Shown in pieces: positions 6,863 through 14,084 of a stretch of DNA of 43,956 bases. Positions within the stretch are counted from its first letter, which is position 1; each line of letters opens with the position of its first letter. The translations under genes and the position numbers were made by a program. The notes below the pieces were generated by a model. That model was not told the origin of the DNA. It did no database searches and saw only the letters and a program-made list of their open reading frames with translations. The stretch comes from JAPLZH01 sp964450345 (GTDB taxonomy: Bacteria > Patescibacteriota > Minisyncoccia > Phycocordibacterales > PALSA-1337): positions 1 through 43,956 of the forward strand of contig CAYVEL010000007.1 of the NCBI GenBank assembly GCA_964450345.1, written 5' to 3'.

Positions 6863-7287
6863 CATTCATTTAAAGGCTTTACGAAAACCGTATGTTTTTT
6901 TATATAAATAAACTTGTATTTATGTTTAGATTTATAAATAGCTTGTCTTGATATAGAATTTTCTTTGCAAAAATCAGAAGCTAATTTATATCCTGCTCCT
7001 TGTGGCGAAAAAGTAAATTCATGTAATCCACCTCGCTCCCACTTTGAGTAGTAGAATAACTCTACATATCTATTTTTTAGCAAAGCATTAATTATATACT
7101 CATTCCCACTATCCCCTCCGGTTATAAATGTTACGATATATCTCCATCCAAGAACTTTGTGATTTTCCCATCTTACTCTTATAAAGTCATTATAGCACCA
7201 TAAAGGTTTTATAAATTCAACTAGATTAATGAAATCAAGATGATTCCATTTTTTTATCTCTGTATGCTGTTTTTTTGTTGGATACAT
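6862..7287 (-). CDS. Hypothetical cassette protein, 141 aa
   Basis: A basic protein with an N-terminal helical region and Trp-rich middle (KVLGWRYIVTFITGGDSGNEY), then a likely helix-turn-helix segment SRQAIYKSKHKYKF near residues 113-126. It resembles small DNA-binding phage proteins but no family is recognised. Sole gene of cassette 3, with its stop near the right core of site B. Confidence 0.55.
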   Translation of the reverse strand: MYPTKKQHTEIKKWNHLDFINLVEFIKPLWCYNDFIRVRWENHKVLGWRYIVTFITGGDSGNEYIINALLKNRYVELFYYSKWERGGLHEFTFSPQGAGYKLASDFCKENSISRQAIYKSKHKYKFIYIKKHTVFVKPLNE

Positions 7288-7315
7288 AAATTTTATTATT
7301 AAAAATAAACAAATG

Positions 7316-7375
7316 ATAACAAGCGGTCATGCCACATTCCGCTTCGCTCCACGATGGCATACCGCACAGCGTTAT
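7316..7375 (+). repeat. attC-like site C
   Basis: Cores ATAAC (7316-7320) and GTTAT (7371-7375). Arms GCGGT-C-ATGCCA and TGGCAT-ACCGC, with an extra C in the left arm. Bases 7317-7366 are identical to 16874-16923. Confidence 0.82.
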
Positions 7376-7377
7376 GC

Positions 7378-7614
7378 TTAATGCCAAGGTTGCACAAGCA
7401 TCCATTTTTTTAATTCTTCTTTTCTTTTATAGCTTTCAACTTTACCAATGTTATAATTAAAAAAACCACACCTTTGATAGCAGTTACCACATGGGTCTGA
7501 GTAGGCAACAAACTTTTTATCAATTACAACCCACAAATTACCTCTAAATGAATATACACCGTTTTTCTTAGTTTCTGCTTTTTGATTCAGAATATTTATT
7601 TCGTCTATTGTCAT
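7378..7614 (-). CDS. Hypothetical cassette protein, 78 aa
   Basis: A basic small protein with SDPCGNCYQRCGFFNYN in the middle (three Cys, possibly metal-binding) and Trp residues at the end. The sole gene of cassette 4; its stop is 3 bases beyond the core of site C. No family recognised. Confidence 0.55.
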   Translation of the reverse strand: MTIDEINILNQKAETKKNGVYSFRGNLWVVIDKKFVAYSDPCGNCYQRCGFFNYNIGKVESYKRKEELKKWMLVQPWH

Positions 7615-7644
7615 ATTTTTTATTTTTAAAATTAAGCACTAAGC

Positions 7645-7701
7645 ATAACAGGCAGTCATGCCACATTTGAAATACAAACGATGGCATACTGCTAATCGTA
7701 C
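7645..7701 (+). repeat. attC-like site D (altered right core)
   Basis: Left core ATAAC (7645-7649); arms GCAGT-C-ATGCCA and TGGCAT-ACTGC with the extra C. The right core reads CGTACC instead of CGTTA, so it may be inactive. TAAGCATAAC at its left is the exact complement of GTTATGCTTA at 7371. The coding end of the next gene runs into it. Confidence 0.7.
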
Positions 7702-7925
7702 CCACCATTTTTAAGACGCACATTTTCTTTTGGTATCCAAAATTCACCATAAACTTGACTTCTTATTCTATGCGAATAAATACTGCTTTCCATTATACAA
7801 CCTTCGTAAGTTGTGTTCCATCCATCTTCCGTAAATAAAAAGGTGGGTAACACAGGATATACATCAGTTGCTTGTTCTTTTTCGATTATTTGTGTATTCA
7901 TTTTGTTTTGTTGTTTTAAGTTCAT
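7692..7925 (-). CDS. Hypothetical protein, 77 aa
   Basis: Gln/Lys-rich N-terminus, then a Trp- and Tyr-rich region (WNTTYEGCIMESSIYSH). Its last codons (GGYD) and stop lie within the right arm of attC-like site D. It has no clear attC of its own on the right, so it may be the phage gene next to which the run was inserted. No family recognised. Confidence 0.5.
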   Translation of the reverse strand: MNLKQQNKMNTQIIEKEQATDVYPVLPTFLFTEDGWNTTYEGCIMESSIYSHRIRSQVYGEFWIPKENVRLKNGGYD

Positions 7926-7994
7926 TTAGTGCTATTTATGCGCCACGACACTATATACATAGCCGTTGTGCTAATAAAATTAATTTATCGTTTA

Positions 7995-8220
7995 TCACTG
8001 TCTAAGTATTTTAGCCTTAATTTTGATTTTGCTAAAATTTTTAGCTTCTGTTAAATCGCTAAATAATCCCATTTTGCAATCTCGATTAATATACTCGTTG
8101 ATGTAATCTAACTGCGCTTTTCTCTTTATTTCTGTTGCAGTTCCGACCAAATCTGCTTCTACTGTTTTTTTTTGTTCTGAATCCTCCGATTCTTTCAATT
8201 TCTAATTCTACATTTTTCAT
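7995..8220 (-). pseudogene. Small conserved phage protein split by a frameshift
   Basis: ATG 8220 overlaps the stop of the upstream gene (ATGA), and the frame begins MKNVELEIERIGGFRTKK. It then leaves frame at a run of nine A (8173-8165 on the minus strand). With eight A it would read on as TVEADLVGTATEIKRKAQL and end at 7995, a sequence type I know from Bacteroidota phages with RIGGF and GTATEIKR in one protein. Either a sequencing indel, a true mutation or slippage explains it. The downstream part alone has only a TTG start at 8198. Confidence 0.6.
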
Positions 8221-8531
8221 GTTAATAATATTAATTTCTCGTTTATAGCCGTTTTAAATATCTCATATCCTTCTTTATACTCCTTATCAGTTTTAATAAG
8301 CTCAAAATGCTTCTTTCGTGCCGTTAATACTGTTGAATGAGTTCTATTACCTATCAAATATCCTATTGAAGCAAAACTTATCCTCGGATAAAAGTCTTTT
8401 AAAAAAGCACAAATATACTTTCTCACATCGGATATTTCTCTTTTTAATGATGCGCTTTCTATCTCTTCTTGTGTTATTCCAAACTGTTCTTGTATTGTTT
8501 GGAAAATTAGTTCTGTTATTGTTACTTTCAT
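8217..8531 (-). CDS. Stand-alone DnaA domain IV-like DNA-binding protein, 104 aa
   Basis: Residues 35-95 read DVRKYICAFLKDFYPRISF followed by SIGYLIGNRTHSTVLTARKK. NRTHSTVL (62-69) corresponds to the DnaA signature GRDHSTVL of the helix-turn-helix that binds DnaA boxes. The AAA+ domain of DnaA is absent. It could recognise DnaA boxes at a phage or host origin, or interfere with host initiation. It lies just downstream of the primase/helicase gene. Confidence 0.75.
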   Translation of the reverse strand: MKVTITELIFQTIQEQFGITQEEIESASLKREISDVRKYICAFLKDFYPRISFASIGYLIGNRTHSTVLTARKKHFELIKTDKEYKEGYEIFKTAINEKLILLT

Positions 8532-8542
8532 ATTCTTAGTTT

Positions 8543-8632
8543 TTAAAAAGGATAATCTTCTCCTTGTTCGTTAAATTTATAGTTTGGTTCTATGTGGCTA
8601 AAATGGGAGTGTATCACTATTTGATTTTTCAT
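8543..8632 (-). CDS. Micro-protein with SSB-like C-terminal tail, 29 aa
   Basis: ATG 8632 lies inside the end of the helicase gene in another frame, and the stop is at 8543. The peptide ends NEQGEDYPF, which resembles the acidic DDD-x-PF tail that SSB proteins use to bind repair and replication partners. Two other proteins of this phage also end in such a tail. Expression is not shown. Confidence 0.35.
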   Translation of the reverse strand: MKNQIVIHSHFSHIEPNYKFNEQGEDYPF

Positions 8633-10445
8633 CAAGAAAAATACTTTCTTTTGGCTCATAATAATTTTTATATTCTGGTTCTTTTTTCTTTAATATTAAT
8701 TCTAAATAATCACATCCACCAATTATAAATCTCCTTGTTTGTGGGTTGTATTCCATTTCTAATACCCCTATACTACCAACAGCCTTGCGCCTCCTTATCT
8801 TTTTGGTGTGAAATTCAGCTCTTACACTTTGAGGGTCTGTTTGTCTATCTGGCAAGTGATAAACTAATATGTTATCCATTTTGTTATTCCACATTGCACC
8901 ATCAGCAACATCAAAAACATCTGGGCATGGATAATTACCATTTGCACCCTTTACCATCATTTTAGGGTGAGCAACAATTACAAAGAAAATATTATTAGTT
9001 GTTACAAATCTACCTAAATCTGAAAGTAATGTTTCTAAATATTTATCGGTTCTTCCTCCTTTGCCGTAATCATTTGTCATTTGGTTAAATGGGTCTATTA
9101 TACAGAAATCAACTTTCTCTTTGAAAATTAGCTCTAAAAATCTTTCTTTGACATAAACTGGAGTAGGAAGTAATTCGCTCGGATAAATAAAGAAAATATG
9201 CTCTGTAATAAAATCGTAAGCCTTTTGATACTCTTCTTCGCATGGTCTATCTTGGTTATATATAGAACAACTTGCGCCTAAATATGTTTCTGTCAAATCA
9301 TGGTAAAACTCATGTGCAGGTGCTTCTTCTGGAGTAAATATTGCTATTTTTCTCTTATAAATAACTATTTGCAATACAAGCAAATATTTTAACCATGTTG
9401 ATTTACCGTAATTTCCAATACCTGTTAAAAGAGTAAGTTCCCTTCTTTTAAATTTGAATAATTTATCTACTTCAAAAACTCCTGTACTCTCTACACTTTC
9501 ATAACCATTTCGATATAAATTAATGGCATCTTGTTTTACATCTATACCAAAAATAACATCTTTTGCTTTAATGTTTGGGTCTACCATATCAGCAGTTATA
9601 ATAACTTCGGAACGAGTAATTTTATCTACTAATTCATTCTTATTAAATTCAACTGAATTAAAACTAGAAGCATTTGATTTATAAGCTGACTTAATTGTTT
9701 GCTTTGCTTCGGATAAAGTAAAATCTCCACCACTAATAACATTTGATGAAATTAAAGAAATGCAATTATATTCTTGTATTCCAAACCTACAACATGCAGA
9801 GGCTAATTTATAAATAAACACATTCCGTTCTCCTTGCGCAAAAGCATCGCCTCGATTGCATAACCATTTATAAACCGCTTCAAATCTTTCATCATCATCT
9901 GTAGATACTTTTTCAACAGCCTTTTGAATCTTAATTAGCTTAGTATATGGCTTAACAGTTTCTTTAATTAATATTTCAGTATCGTAGCTTTCATAGCAAA
10001 CTCGGCTTTCATTTATTCCAGATTTATCTATTTGTGGATAATCTATTTTTAAGGCTTCAAAATGCTGCCTATGTTTTTTAGTATCTGCAATATTAACAAG
10101 AGCTTTAACTCCATTACCACTTGGACTTATCCATACAGCCTTGATGCTTTCATTTTGGAATAACTCTTTCTTTAATTGTTTGCAATCAAAAACAGAATCA
10201 AAGTCTAAACAAATATATCCGCTATGTTGTATTAAATCATCGTCTTGCCTATTTGCTTTAAAAGTTCCACTAAAACAAATGCTAGGTAGATTCTTTTTAA
10301 GCTCGCTTGCTTTCTCTTTATCAATTGCAGAGCGTATTTTTTCAACTTGTTCCCTAGACTTACCTTCTCTTATCCTTTCTAAAGCATCACTTACACTTAT
10401 GTAATGTGGTTCTTTTGAGAATATATTTTTGAAAATTGTTATCAT
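8598..10445 (-). CDS. Primase/helicase with BT4734-like N-domain and RecA-fold ATPase, 615 aa
   Basis: The start is ATG 10445, overlapping the upstream stop (ATGA); a longer frame to 10508 would overlap that gene. Residues 10-130 match the BT4734/VirE N-terminal type (GYICLDFDSV about 77-86; SPSGNGVKAL about 108-117). A PriCT-like helical region follows (about 185-265). A RecA/DnaB-like ATPase begins near 330, with Walker A GIGNYGKS (342-349), Walker B DFCIIDP (about 446-452) and VAHPK. The protein would unwind and perhaps prime DNA at the replication fork. It ends NSDTLPF, an SSB-like tail. Confidence 0.8.
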   Translation of the reverse strand: MITIFKNIFSKEPHYISVSDALERIREGKSREQVEKIRSAIDKEKASELKKNLPSICFSGTFKANRQDDDLIQHSGYICLDFDSVFDCKQLKKELFQNESIKAVWISPSGNGVKALVNIADTKKHRQHFEALKIDYPQIDKSGINESRVCYESYDTEILIKETVKPYTKLIKIQKAVEKVSTDDDERFEAVYKWLCNRGDAFAQGERNVFIYKLASACCRFGIQEYNCISLISSNVISGGDFTLSEAKQTIKSAYKSNASSFNSVEFNKNELVDKITRSEVIITADMVDPNIKAKDVIFGIDVKQDAINLYRNGYESVESTGVFEVDKLFKFKRRELTLLTGIGNYGKSTWLKYLLVLQIVIYKRKIAIFTPEEAPAHEFYHDLTETYLGASCSIYNQDRPCEEEYQKAYDFITEHIFFIYPSELLPTPVYVKERFLELIFKEKVDFCIIDPFNQMTNDYGKGGRTDKYLETLLSDLGRFVTTNNIFFVIVAHPKMMVKGANGNYPCPDVFDVADGAMWNNKMDNILVYHLPDRQTDPQSVRAEFHTKKIRRRKAVGSIGVLEMEYNPQTRRFIIGGCDYLELILKKKEPEYKNYYEPKESIFLDEKSNSDTLPF

Positions 10446-11149
10446 GTGTAATCTAGTATAGATGATTGTTTTACTTGCGGTTGAGCAATTTTTAAATTTA
10501 TTATCCATTCAGCTTCAAATCCTACCCAATTTTTTTCTACAGCAATTTTTATAGATTCATTTGCAGACAATGGGCTTTTTTCTAATTCTGATTTTATTTT
10601 ATTAAATGCAGTTTCAGTATTATAGCCTTTCTTTCTTCTTACAAGCATCCAATCAGAAGCTATATTATTTTCTATACCTAAATCAATCAATGATTTTTTA
10701 AAATTAAATTTTTGTATATTTATTTCTTCTTCTCTTTCTTCTCTTTCTTCTCTTTCTTTAGTTGTAGACTGTTGCGTTTCTGTTGCGTTTTTAATGCGTT
10801 TTGTTTCCGTTTTAGTTCCGTTTTCTTTTTGTTGGTAACTATCATAATTACATATAGTTAGTCGTGTTGTAACCGTTTCATTAACCGTTTTAATCATGTT
10901 GTCATTTTCTAGCATAGTAAAAAAGTTATTTACAACCGTTTTACTAACTCCCCATCGCTCACCCCACGACTTTAAACTCATTAAACATTCACCTCTATTA
11001 CACTCAAATACCTTATATCCTATTGAAACTCTTTTAGGTTCATAATTAGCTATTAAAAGAATATCCATCCACCACTTAAACTTGATAGGGTCTTTCCATA
11101 TCCAATGATTCGTTATGGAACGGCTTATTTTAATCCATCCTTGTTCCAT
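10442..11149 (-). CDS. Replication initiator / DnaD-like winged-helix protein, 235 aa
   Basis: Start at MEQGWIKISR directly after the previous stop; an ATG four codons earlier (11161) is also possible. The N-terminal 100 residues follow the phage replisome-organiser pattern: WIKISRSI, KFKWWMDILLIANY, CLMSLKSWGERWGVSKTVV and T.LTICNY. A charged linker (EREER repeats) is followed by a C-terminal helical domain. It likely binds the origin and loads the helicase encoded just downstream. Confidence 0.75.
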   Translation of the reverse strand: MEQGWIKISRSITNHWIWKDPIKFKWWMDILLIANYEPKRVSIGYKVFECNRGECLMSLKSWGERWGVSKTVVNNFFTMLENDNMIKTVNETVTTRLTICNYDSYQQKENGTKTETKRIKNATETQQSTTKEREEREEREEEINIQKFNFKKSLIDLGIENNIASDWMLVRRKKGYNTETAFNKIKSELEKSPLSANESIKIAVEKNWVGFEAEWIINLKIAQPQVKQSSILDYT

Positions 11150-11150
11150 A

Positions 11151-11447
11151 TTACAATTCATTAATTCTTATCTTAACATCTCTCTCCATTGTGCTAGTCA
11201 TTTTTACATTTTCAATACACCATTGTAGATACATTTTGTCTGTACATTCATTTACAGATATGCCTTTATACTTGCCAAAATGAAACATAGAAGGCTCTTT
11301 ATTAATACTTAAAAAAGTATGTGGAACATTTTTAATAAAGCGTCTGCATTCTGGGCATTCTGCAACAAAATTATTTGCTCTTCTTTCAAGATTAGGTAAT
11401 ACATCTTTGTCACATCTCGGACAATGTAATGTTTTAGGAGTTACCAT
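11151..11447 (-). CDS. Zinc-ribbon protein with DUF3820-like C-terminus, 98 aa
   Basis: Start chosen at MVTPKTLHCP; an ATG three codons earlier (11456) exists. CPRC and CPEC form a zinc ribbon in the first 40 residues. The C-terminal half has FGKYKG...YLQWCIEN, the pattern of DUF3820-type tails that also occur on exonuclease-like proteins. Its role is unknown, but it fits DNA metabolism since it precedes the initiator gene. Confidence 0.6.
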   Translation of the reverse strand: MVTPKTLHCPRCDKDVLPNLERRANNFVAECPECRRFIKNVPHTFLSINKEPSMFHFGKYKGISVNECTDKMYLQWCIENVKMTSTMERDVKIRINEL

Positions 11448-11480
11448 ATTATACAAAGTTTAATTATTAAATAAAAAAAA

Positions 11481-11627
11481 TTACAGCTTAATCAAAACAG
11501 TGCCATTAACAGTTAATGTATTTAACTCTCCTGCCTTTACCATTTGATTTATTCTACCCTTAGTTAATCCCTTTAATTTTGCATATTCAGTCTGGGTATA
11601 TAAGTCTTTTCTAATTTCTTTTTTCAT
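11481..11627 (-). CDS. Excisionase/MerR-like helix-turn-helix protein, 48 aa
   Basis: The frame is too short for most gene callers. TQTEYAKLKGLTKGRINQMV is a typical helix-turn-helix, followed by a small wing (TVNGTVLIKL). It is a DNA-binding domain of the MerR/excisionase type. It lies behind a strong promoter (11745-11774) with a structured leader. Confidence 0.65.
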   Translation of the reverse strand: MKKEIRKDLYTQTEYAKLKGLTKGRINQMVKAGELNTLTVNGTVLIKL

Positions 11628-11641
11628 TATATAAAGTTTAA

Positions 11642-11745
11642 TTTTTAATGAAAATAATAAGCCGTATCATTTCAACGACTTATTATTAGAACTCGTATTT
11701 ATTGCATTTTGGAGTTTAGGTTCAATTCATATTCTCCGTGAATGC
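11642..11745 (-). ncRNA. Structured 5' leader of the 11627 operon
   Basis: On the minus strand TTGCATT...GGAG pairs with CTCC...AATGCAA near the 5' end (about 11748-11700). Further on AATAATAAG pairs with CTTATTATT around a 17-base loop, followed by TTTCATT, a weak terminator-like hairpin. This may control entry into the replication genes. Confidence 0.5.
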
Positions 11746-11774
11746 AAATATAGTAATTAATTTCTAACTACCAA
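11745..11774 (-). promoter_or_regulatory. Promoter for the HTH/zinc-ribbon/initiator operon
   Basis: TTTG (minus strand, ending at 11772), 19 bases, then TATATTTG (11752-11745): a full match to the Bacteroidota pattern. Confidence 0.75.
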
Positions 11775-11777
11775 AAT

Positions 11778-11933
11778 TTATTTCAATTTTATCACTTTAC
11801 AATTTGCTCCTTCTCTAATATCAATTAAACCTTCTAAATATAGTCTATTAAGCTCATTTCTGCCAAATTGTTGGATTAATGATATAGAACTATGCCAAGG
11901 TGTATTTGATGCTTTTAAAAAGGCTAAAATCAT
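11778..11933 (-). CDS. Small winged-helix-like protein, 51 aa
   Basis: The start is placed at ATG 11933 because the longer frame would begin inside the tRNA-like gene. Helical N-terminus, then GRNELNRLYLEGLIDIREGANCKVIKL, which resembles the second half of a winged helix. No specific family recognised. It follows the tRNA-like gene on the same strand. Confidence 0.5.
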   Translation of the reverse strand: MILAFLKASNTPWHSSISLIQQFGRNELNRLYLEGLIDIREGANCKVIKLK

Positions 11934-11947
11934 AAAGTAATATTTTG

Positions 11948-12020
11948 TGTGCCTTGAGGGAATCGAACCCACAACCTCACCCTTATGAGGGCTTTACTCT
12001 GCCAATTGAGCTAAAGGCGC
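11948..12020 (-). tRNA. tRNA-like gene, anticodon CAT (Met or Ile2)
   Basis: A 73-base cloverleaf can be drawn: D-arm GCTC/GAGT, anticodon loop CTCATAA and T-loop TTCGATT are canonical. However, the acceptor stem has one mismatch (C-A), the anticodon stem two, and the T-stem one (T-T). The gene has its own consensus promoter at 12114-12143. It may be a divergent phage tRNA or a decaying one. Confidence 0.6.
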
Positions 12021-12113
12021 AATTTTACGCACACACTTCGCAGTTAATGCGTTTTCGCTGCTGTAACATTTGCAGCTAATTCTTTAACTAAATTCCTTAT
12101 TAATAACTTAATG

Positions 12114-12143
12114 CAAATATATAAACTTATTCCGTATCGCCAA
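12114..12143 (-). promoter_or_regulatory. Promoter of the tRNA-like gene
   Basis: TTTG (ending 12141 on the minus strand), 19 bases, TATATTTG (12121-12114). The upstream element overlaps the last codons of the preceding gene. A transcript leader of about 85 bases would precede the tRNA. Confidence 0.7.
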
Positions 12144-12435
12144 AAAATTTATGTAATATTTTCATTAATTCTTCAAAATCTTTGAAACAGTTCTTAGCTC
12201 CTTCATCATCAATTAGCTTAACTATCTTAGCGTGAAAATTATCATGCTGCTTATTGATAGAGTGTAATTCGTTTCTGAAATTATTTGACAATCCAAATGA
12301 TTTTAAATAGTCCTCATGCTCGTTTGATATAGCTTGTAATGCTAAACTAAGCATATACTCTTTTGAGGTAAATTTAGCGTTCTTTTCGCAATCAAAACCT
12401 TTGTTTATTGCTGCTTGTAGTGCTGGGTTAATCAT
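12127..12435 (-). CDS. Hypothetical helical protein, 102 aa
   Basis: The start is placed at ATG 12435, which overlaps the upstream stop, rather than at 12519. It is all-helical, with acidic and Lys-rich segments and a His/Asn-rich centre. No family recognised. Confidence 0.6.
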   Translation of the reverse strand: MINPALQAAINKGFDCEKNAKFTSKEYMLSLALQAISNEHEDYLKSFGLSNNFRNELHSINKQHDNFHAKIVKLIDDEGAKNCFKDFEELMKILHKFFGDTE

Positions 12436-12739
12436 TGAATCTAAAATATTTTTTTGCTTCCATTGGAGCGTGTTCAAAAACTTGTGAAAATAAATGTATC
12501 TGTAATTGCCTAAACTCAATTTTATCGTCGAATTGTTGATGGCAATCGTGGCAAAACAAAGTTATATTCCAATCGCATAAATAGAATTGTGGATATGCAC
12601 CCTTGCAAAGTATGCGAGCTGCTTGTAATGGTTTTTGCCTTCTGCATATCCGACAAGATTCGTCAATGTTTAAAAGCTCGGATTTGATAGATGCAACTAC
12701 CCTATTTTTAATAGCTTGTTTTTCGCTTACTTTTCTCAT
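12428..12739 (-). CDS. HNH-like zinc-binding nuclease, 103 aa
   Basis: Start at MRKVSEKQ; the longer frame needs a TTG start. CRICRR (29-34), LQAARIL, N58 and FCHDCHQQFDDK (62-73) follow the spacing of an HNH fold with two Cys pairs, although the first His of HNH is not obvious (Q/A in its place). It neighbours a RusA-like resolvase, which fits recombination or packaging roles. Confidence 0.6.
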   Translation of the reverse strand: MRKVSEKQAIKNRVVASIKSELLNIDESCRICRRQKPLQAARILCKGAYPQFYLCDWNITLFCHDCHQQFDDKIEFRQLQIHLFSQVFEHAPMEAKKYFRFND

Positions 12740-12740
12740 A

Positions 12741-13073
12741 TTAATCAATTAACATAGTTTGAAACTCAAAATCAATAAACTCACTGCCCTTTTTAACTAC
12801 ATATTTATACACATGAAGCTCGTATATTTGGCTGTCATTAAAGCCGTATTTCTTTTGTAGTATATCAACAAAAGGCTTCACACAATTATCAATATCAGAG
12901 GATTTATTTGAGTAACCAACACGCAAAGTTAACGCTAGTTCGCTGTCAGGAACTTTAATATTTGGAAGCATAAATAAAACATCACGCTCGTACTTTGTAT
13001 ATGCTGGTGCTTTAAACCTGCGACCTTGCCAAACTTCGTTAACGCTTATTGGCTTTATGCTTACTCTAGGCAT
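12741..13073 (-). CDS. rusA: RusA-like Holliday junction resolvase, 110 aa
   Basis: SDIDNCVKPFVDIL (59-72) with GFNDSQI (77-83) is the RusA active-site pattern, in which Asp residues bind metal. The N-terminus (VNEVWQGRRFKAPAYTKYER) also fits. Length is normal for the family. It would cut four-way junctions made during phage recombination. The stop lies one base from the next start, and the start overlaps the upstream gene. Confidence 0.85.
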   Translation of the reverse strand: MPRVSIKPISVNEVWQGRRFKAPAYTKYERDVLFMLPNIKVPDSELALTLRVGYSNKSSDIDNCVKPFVDILQKKYGFNDSQIYELHVYKYVVKKGSEFIDFEFQTMLID

Positions 13074-13299
13074 TAGCCAACTTTTTTAATCGTTTAATTT
13101 CTTCATCTTTCTCCCTTATCTGAATAGCTAACCATGTAATTTGATTAAGTAGATATTGATTTGTTGATTTGTACCGTTCCAACATTAAGGAATTGTGCTT
13201 TTCGGTCGTTGTAAACTTGCCGTTTATACCTTTTTTAACTCCGTGTTTTGTTTGGGCTAATTTAGGTTGTTCTTTTGGAATGTCAAATAATGTTCTCAT
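13066..13299 (-). CDS. Hypothetical coiled-coil protein, 77 aa
   Basis: Basic N-terminus (KHGVKKGINGKFTTTEKH) and a C-terminal coiled coil (QIREKDEEIKRLKKL). It overlaps rusA by 8 bases. No family recognised. Confidence 0.6.
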   Translation of the reverse strand: MRTLFDIPKEQPKLAQTKHGVKKGINGKFTTTEKHNSLMLERYKSTNQYLLNQITWLAIQIREKDEEIKRLKKLANA

Positions 13300-13324
13300 A
13301 ATTAAATTTTTTTATAATTATTAA

Positions 13325-13525
13325 TCAAATAATTTCATCATCTTGAACATTTGTCCCTGCAAATATTTGTAATAGCCTTTCAACATTAAATCTATATCCT
13401 GCAAGGCTTTCGTCTGTTCCAAACTTACCACAATCAGAATAAAATTCAAATTCTATAATTCCGTTGTTTTGTACAATTTCAACAGATATTTTTACATCGT
13501 TTTTGTCTTTATAAAGTATGTCCAT
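13325..13525 (-). CDS. Hypothetical protein, 66 aa
   Basis: A small acidic beta-rich protein (VKISVEIVQNNGIIEFEFYS). No motif recognised. A long hairpin lies upstream at 13545-13618. Confidence 0.5.
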   Translation of the reverse strand: MDILYKDKNDVKISVEIVQNNGIIEFEFYSDCGKFGTDESLAGYRFNVERLLQIFAGTNVQDDEII

Positions 13526-13544
13526 AATTAGAATTGTTTAAATT

Positions 13545-13618
13545 AAGCACGCTACTGGAACTATTCCCCTGTCAAAGTTTCTCAAAAATCAATTAGGTTG
13601 TTTATTCGTAGCGTGCTT
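13545..13618 (-). repeat. Long-stem hairpin, 11-bp perfect stem
   Basis: AAGCACGCTAC (13545-13555) is the exact inverse of GTAGCGTGCTT (13608-13618), with 52 bases between that include GGAA-cta-TTCC. It fills the space between two minus-strand genes. No T-run follows, so it is not a plain terminator. Confidence 0.6.
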
Positions 13619-13620
13619 TA

Positions 13621-14055
13621 TTATTTTTTACTTCTATACTCTTTGTCAGGCGGTGGAATACTTATTCCTAACCATTCATAGCACCATTGTACTATCTTAT
13701 CGCCATAAACCATTTCATCAAATGTAGAGAATTTTTTCTTTTGTGATGGTATTCTAACTATCTCGCCTGTTTCTCTGTCTATCAATTCCTTTTGTGAGAA
13801 TTTTAGCTTAAAGAAATAATCTACATCGTCAATACTTGTGAACTCTTCATATCCTGCATCTACGAACCCTTTTAAGGCTTCAATGTAGCAAACTCCATAC
13901 AACCAACCAAACTGTTCTTGTGATGCTTTCTTATCGACTGTAATGCGATAAATTCCGTTTGGTAAGTTTTCACAATCACGCTTTAAAGCTTCTGCTCCAA
14001 ATACTTTAAAACCTTCGTCAGTTTTTACACAGTTATATTTTATTTGCTTTGACAT
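13621..14055 (-). CDS. Conserved phage recombination-region protein, 144 aa
   Basis: QEQFGWLYGVCYIEALKGFVDAGYE (about 46-70) and LIDRETGEIVRIPSQK are a pattern seen in many Bacteroidota phages beside SSB and RusA genes, sometimes compared with NinB. The function is unknown. Its place between the SSB-like gene and rusA points to recombination or repair. Confidence 0.6.
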   Translation of the reverse strand: MSKQIKYNCVKTDEGFKVFGAEALKRDCENLPNGIYRITVDKKASQEQFGWLYGVCYIEALKGFVDAGYEEFTSIDDVDYFFKLKFSQKELIDRETGEIVRIPSQKKKFSTFDEMVYGDKIVQWCYEWLGISIPPPDKEYRSKK

Positions 14056-14084
14056 AAGTCTAGTTCTTTGATAAGTTTATTAGC

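Larger units (their letters stand above)
5720..7701 (+). mobile_element. Integron-like cassette run 1 (four cassettes)
   Basis: Cassettes 5721-6443, 6444-6858, 6859-7371 and 7372-7698 each hold one minus-strand gene and end in an attC-like palindrome. The first bases after each GTT crossover are complementary to the left core of the site closing the same cassette (10 of 10, 13 of 14, about 9-11, and 12 of 13 bases). No integrase gene is nearby. Confidence 0.75.

Noticed and set aside
7926..7985. A further attC-like site to the right of the 7692 gene (cores near TAGTGC and CGTTGTGC)
   Set aside because: Only fragments of arms pair and its left core does not match the start of any cassette; it may be a decayed site but cannot be supported.
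10446..10508. Upstream extension of the primase/helicase
   Set aside because: The added residues overlap the initiator gene, and the ATGA junction at 10445 is the usual pattern here.
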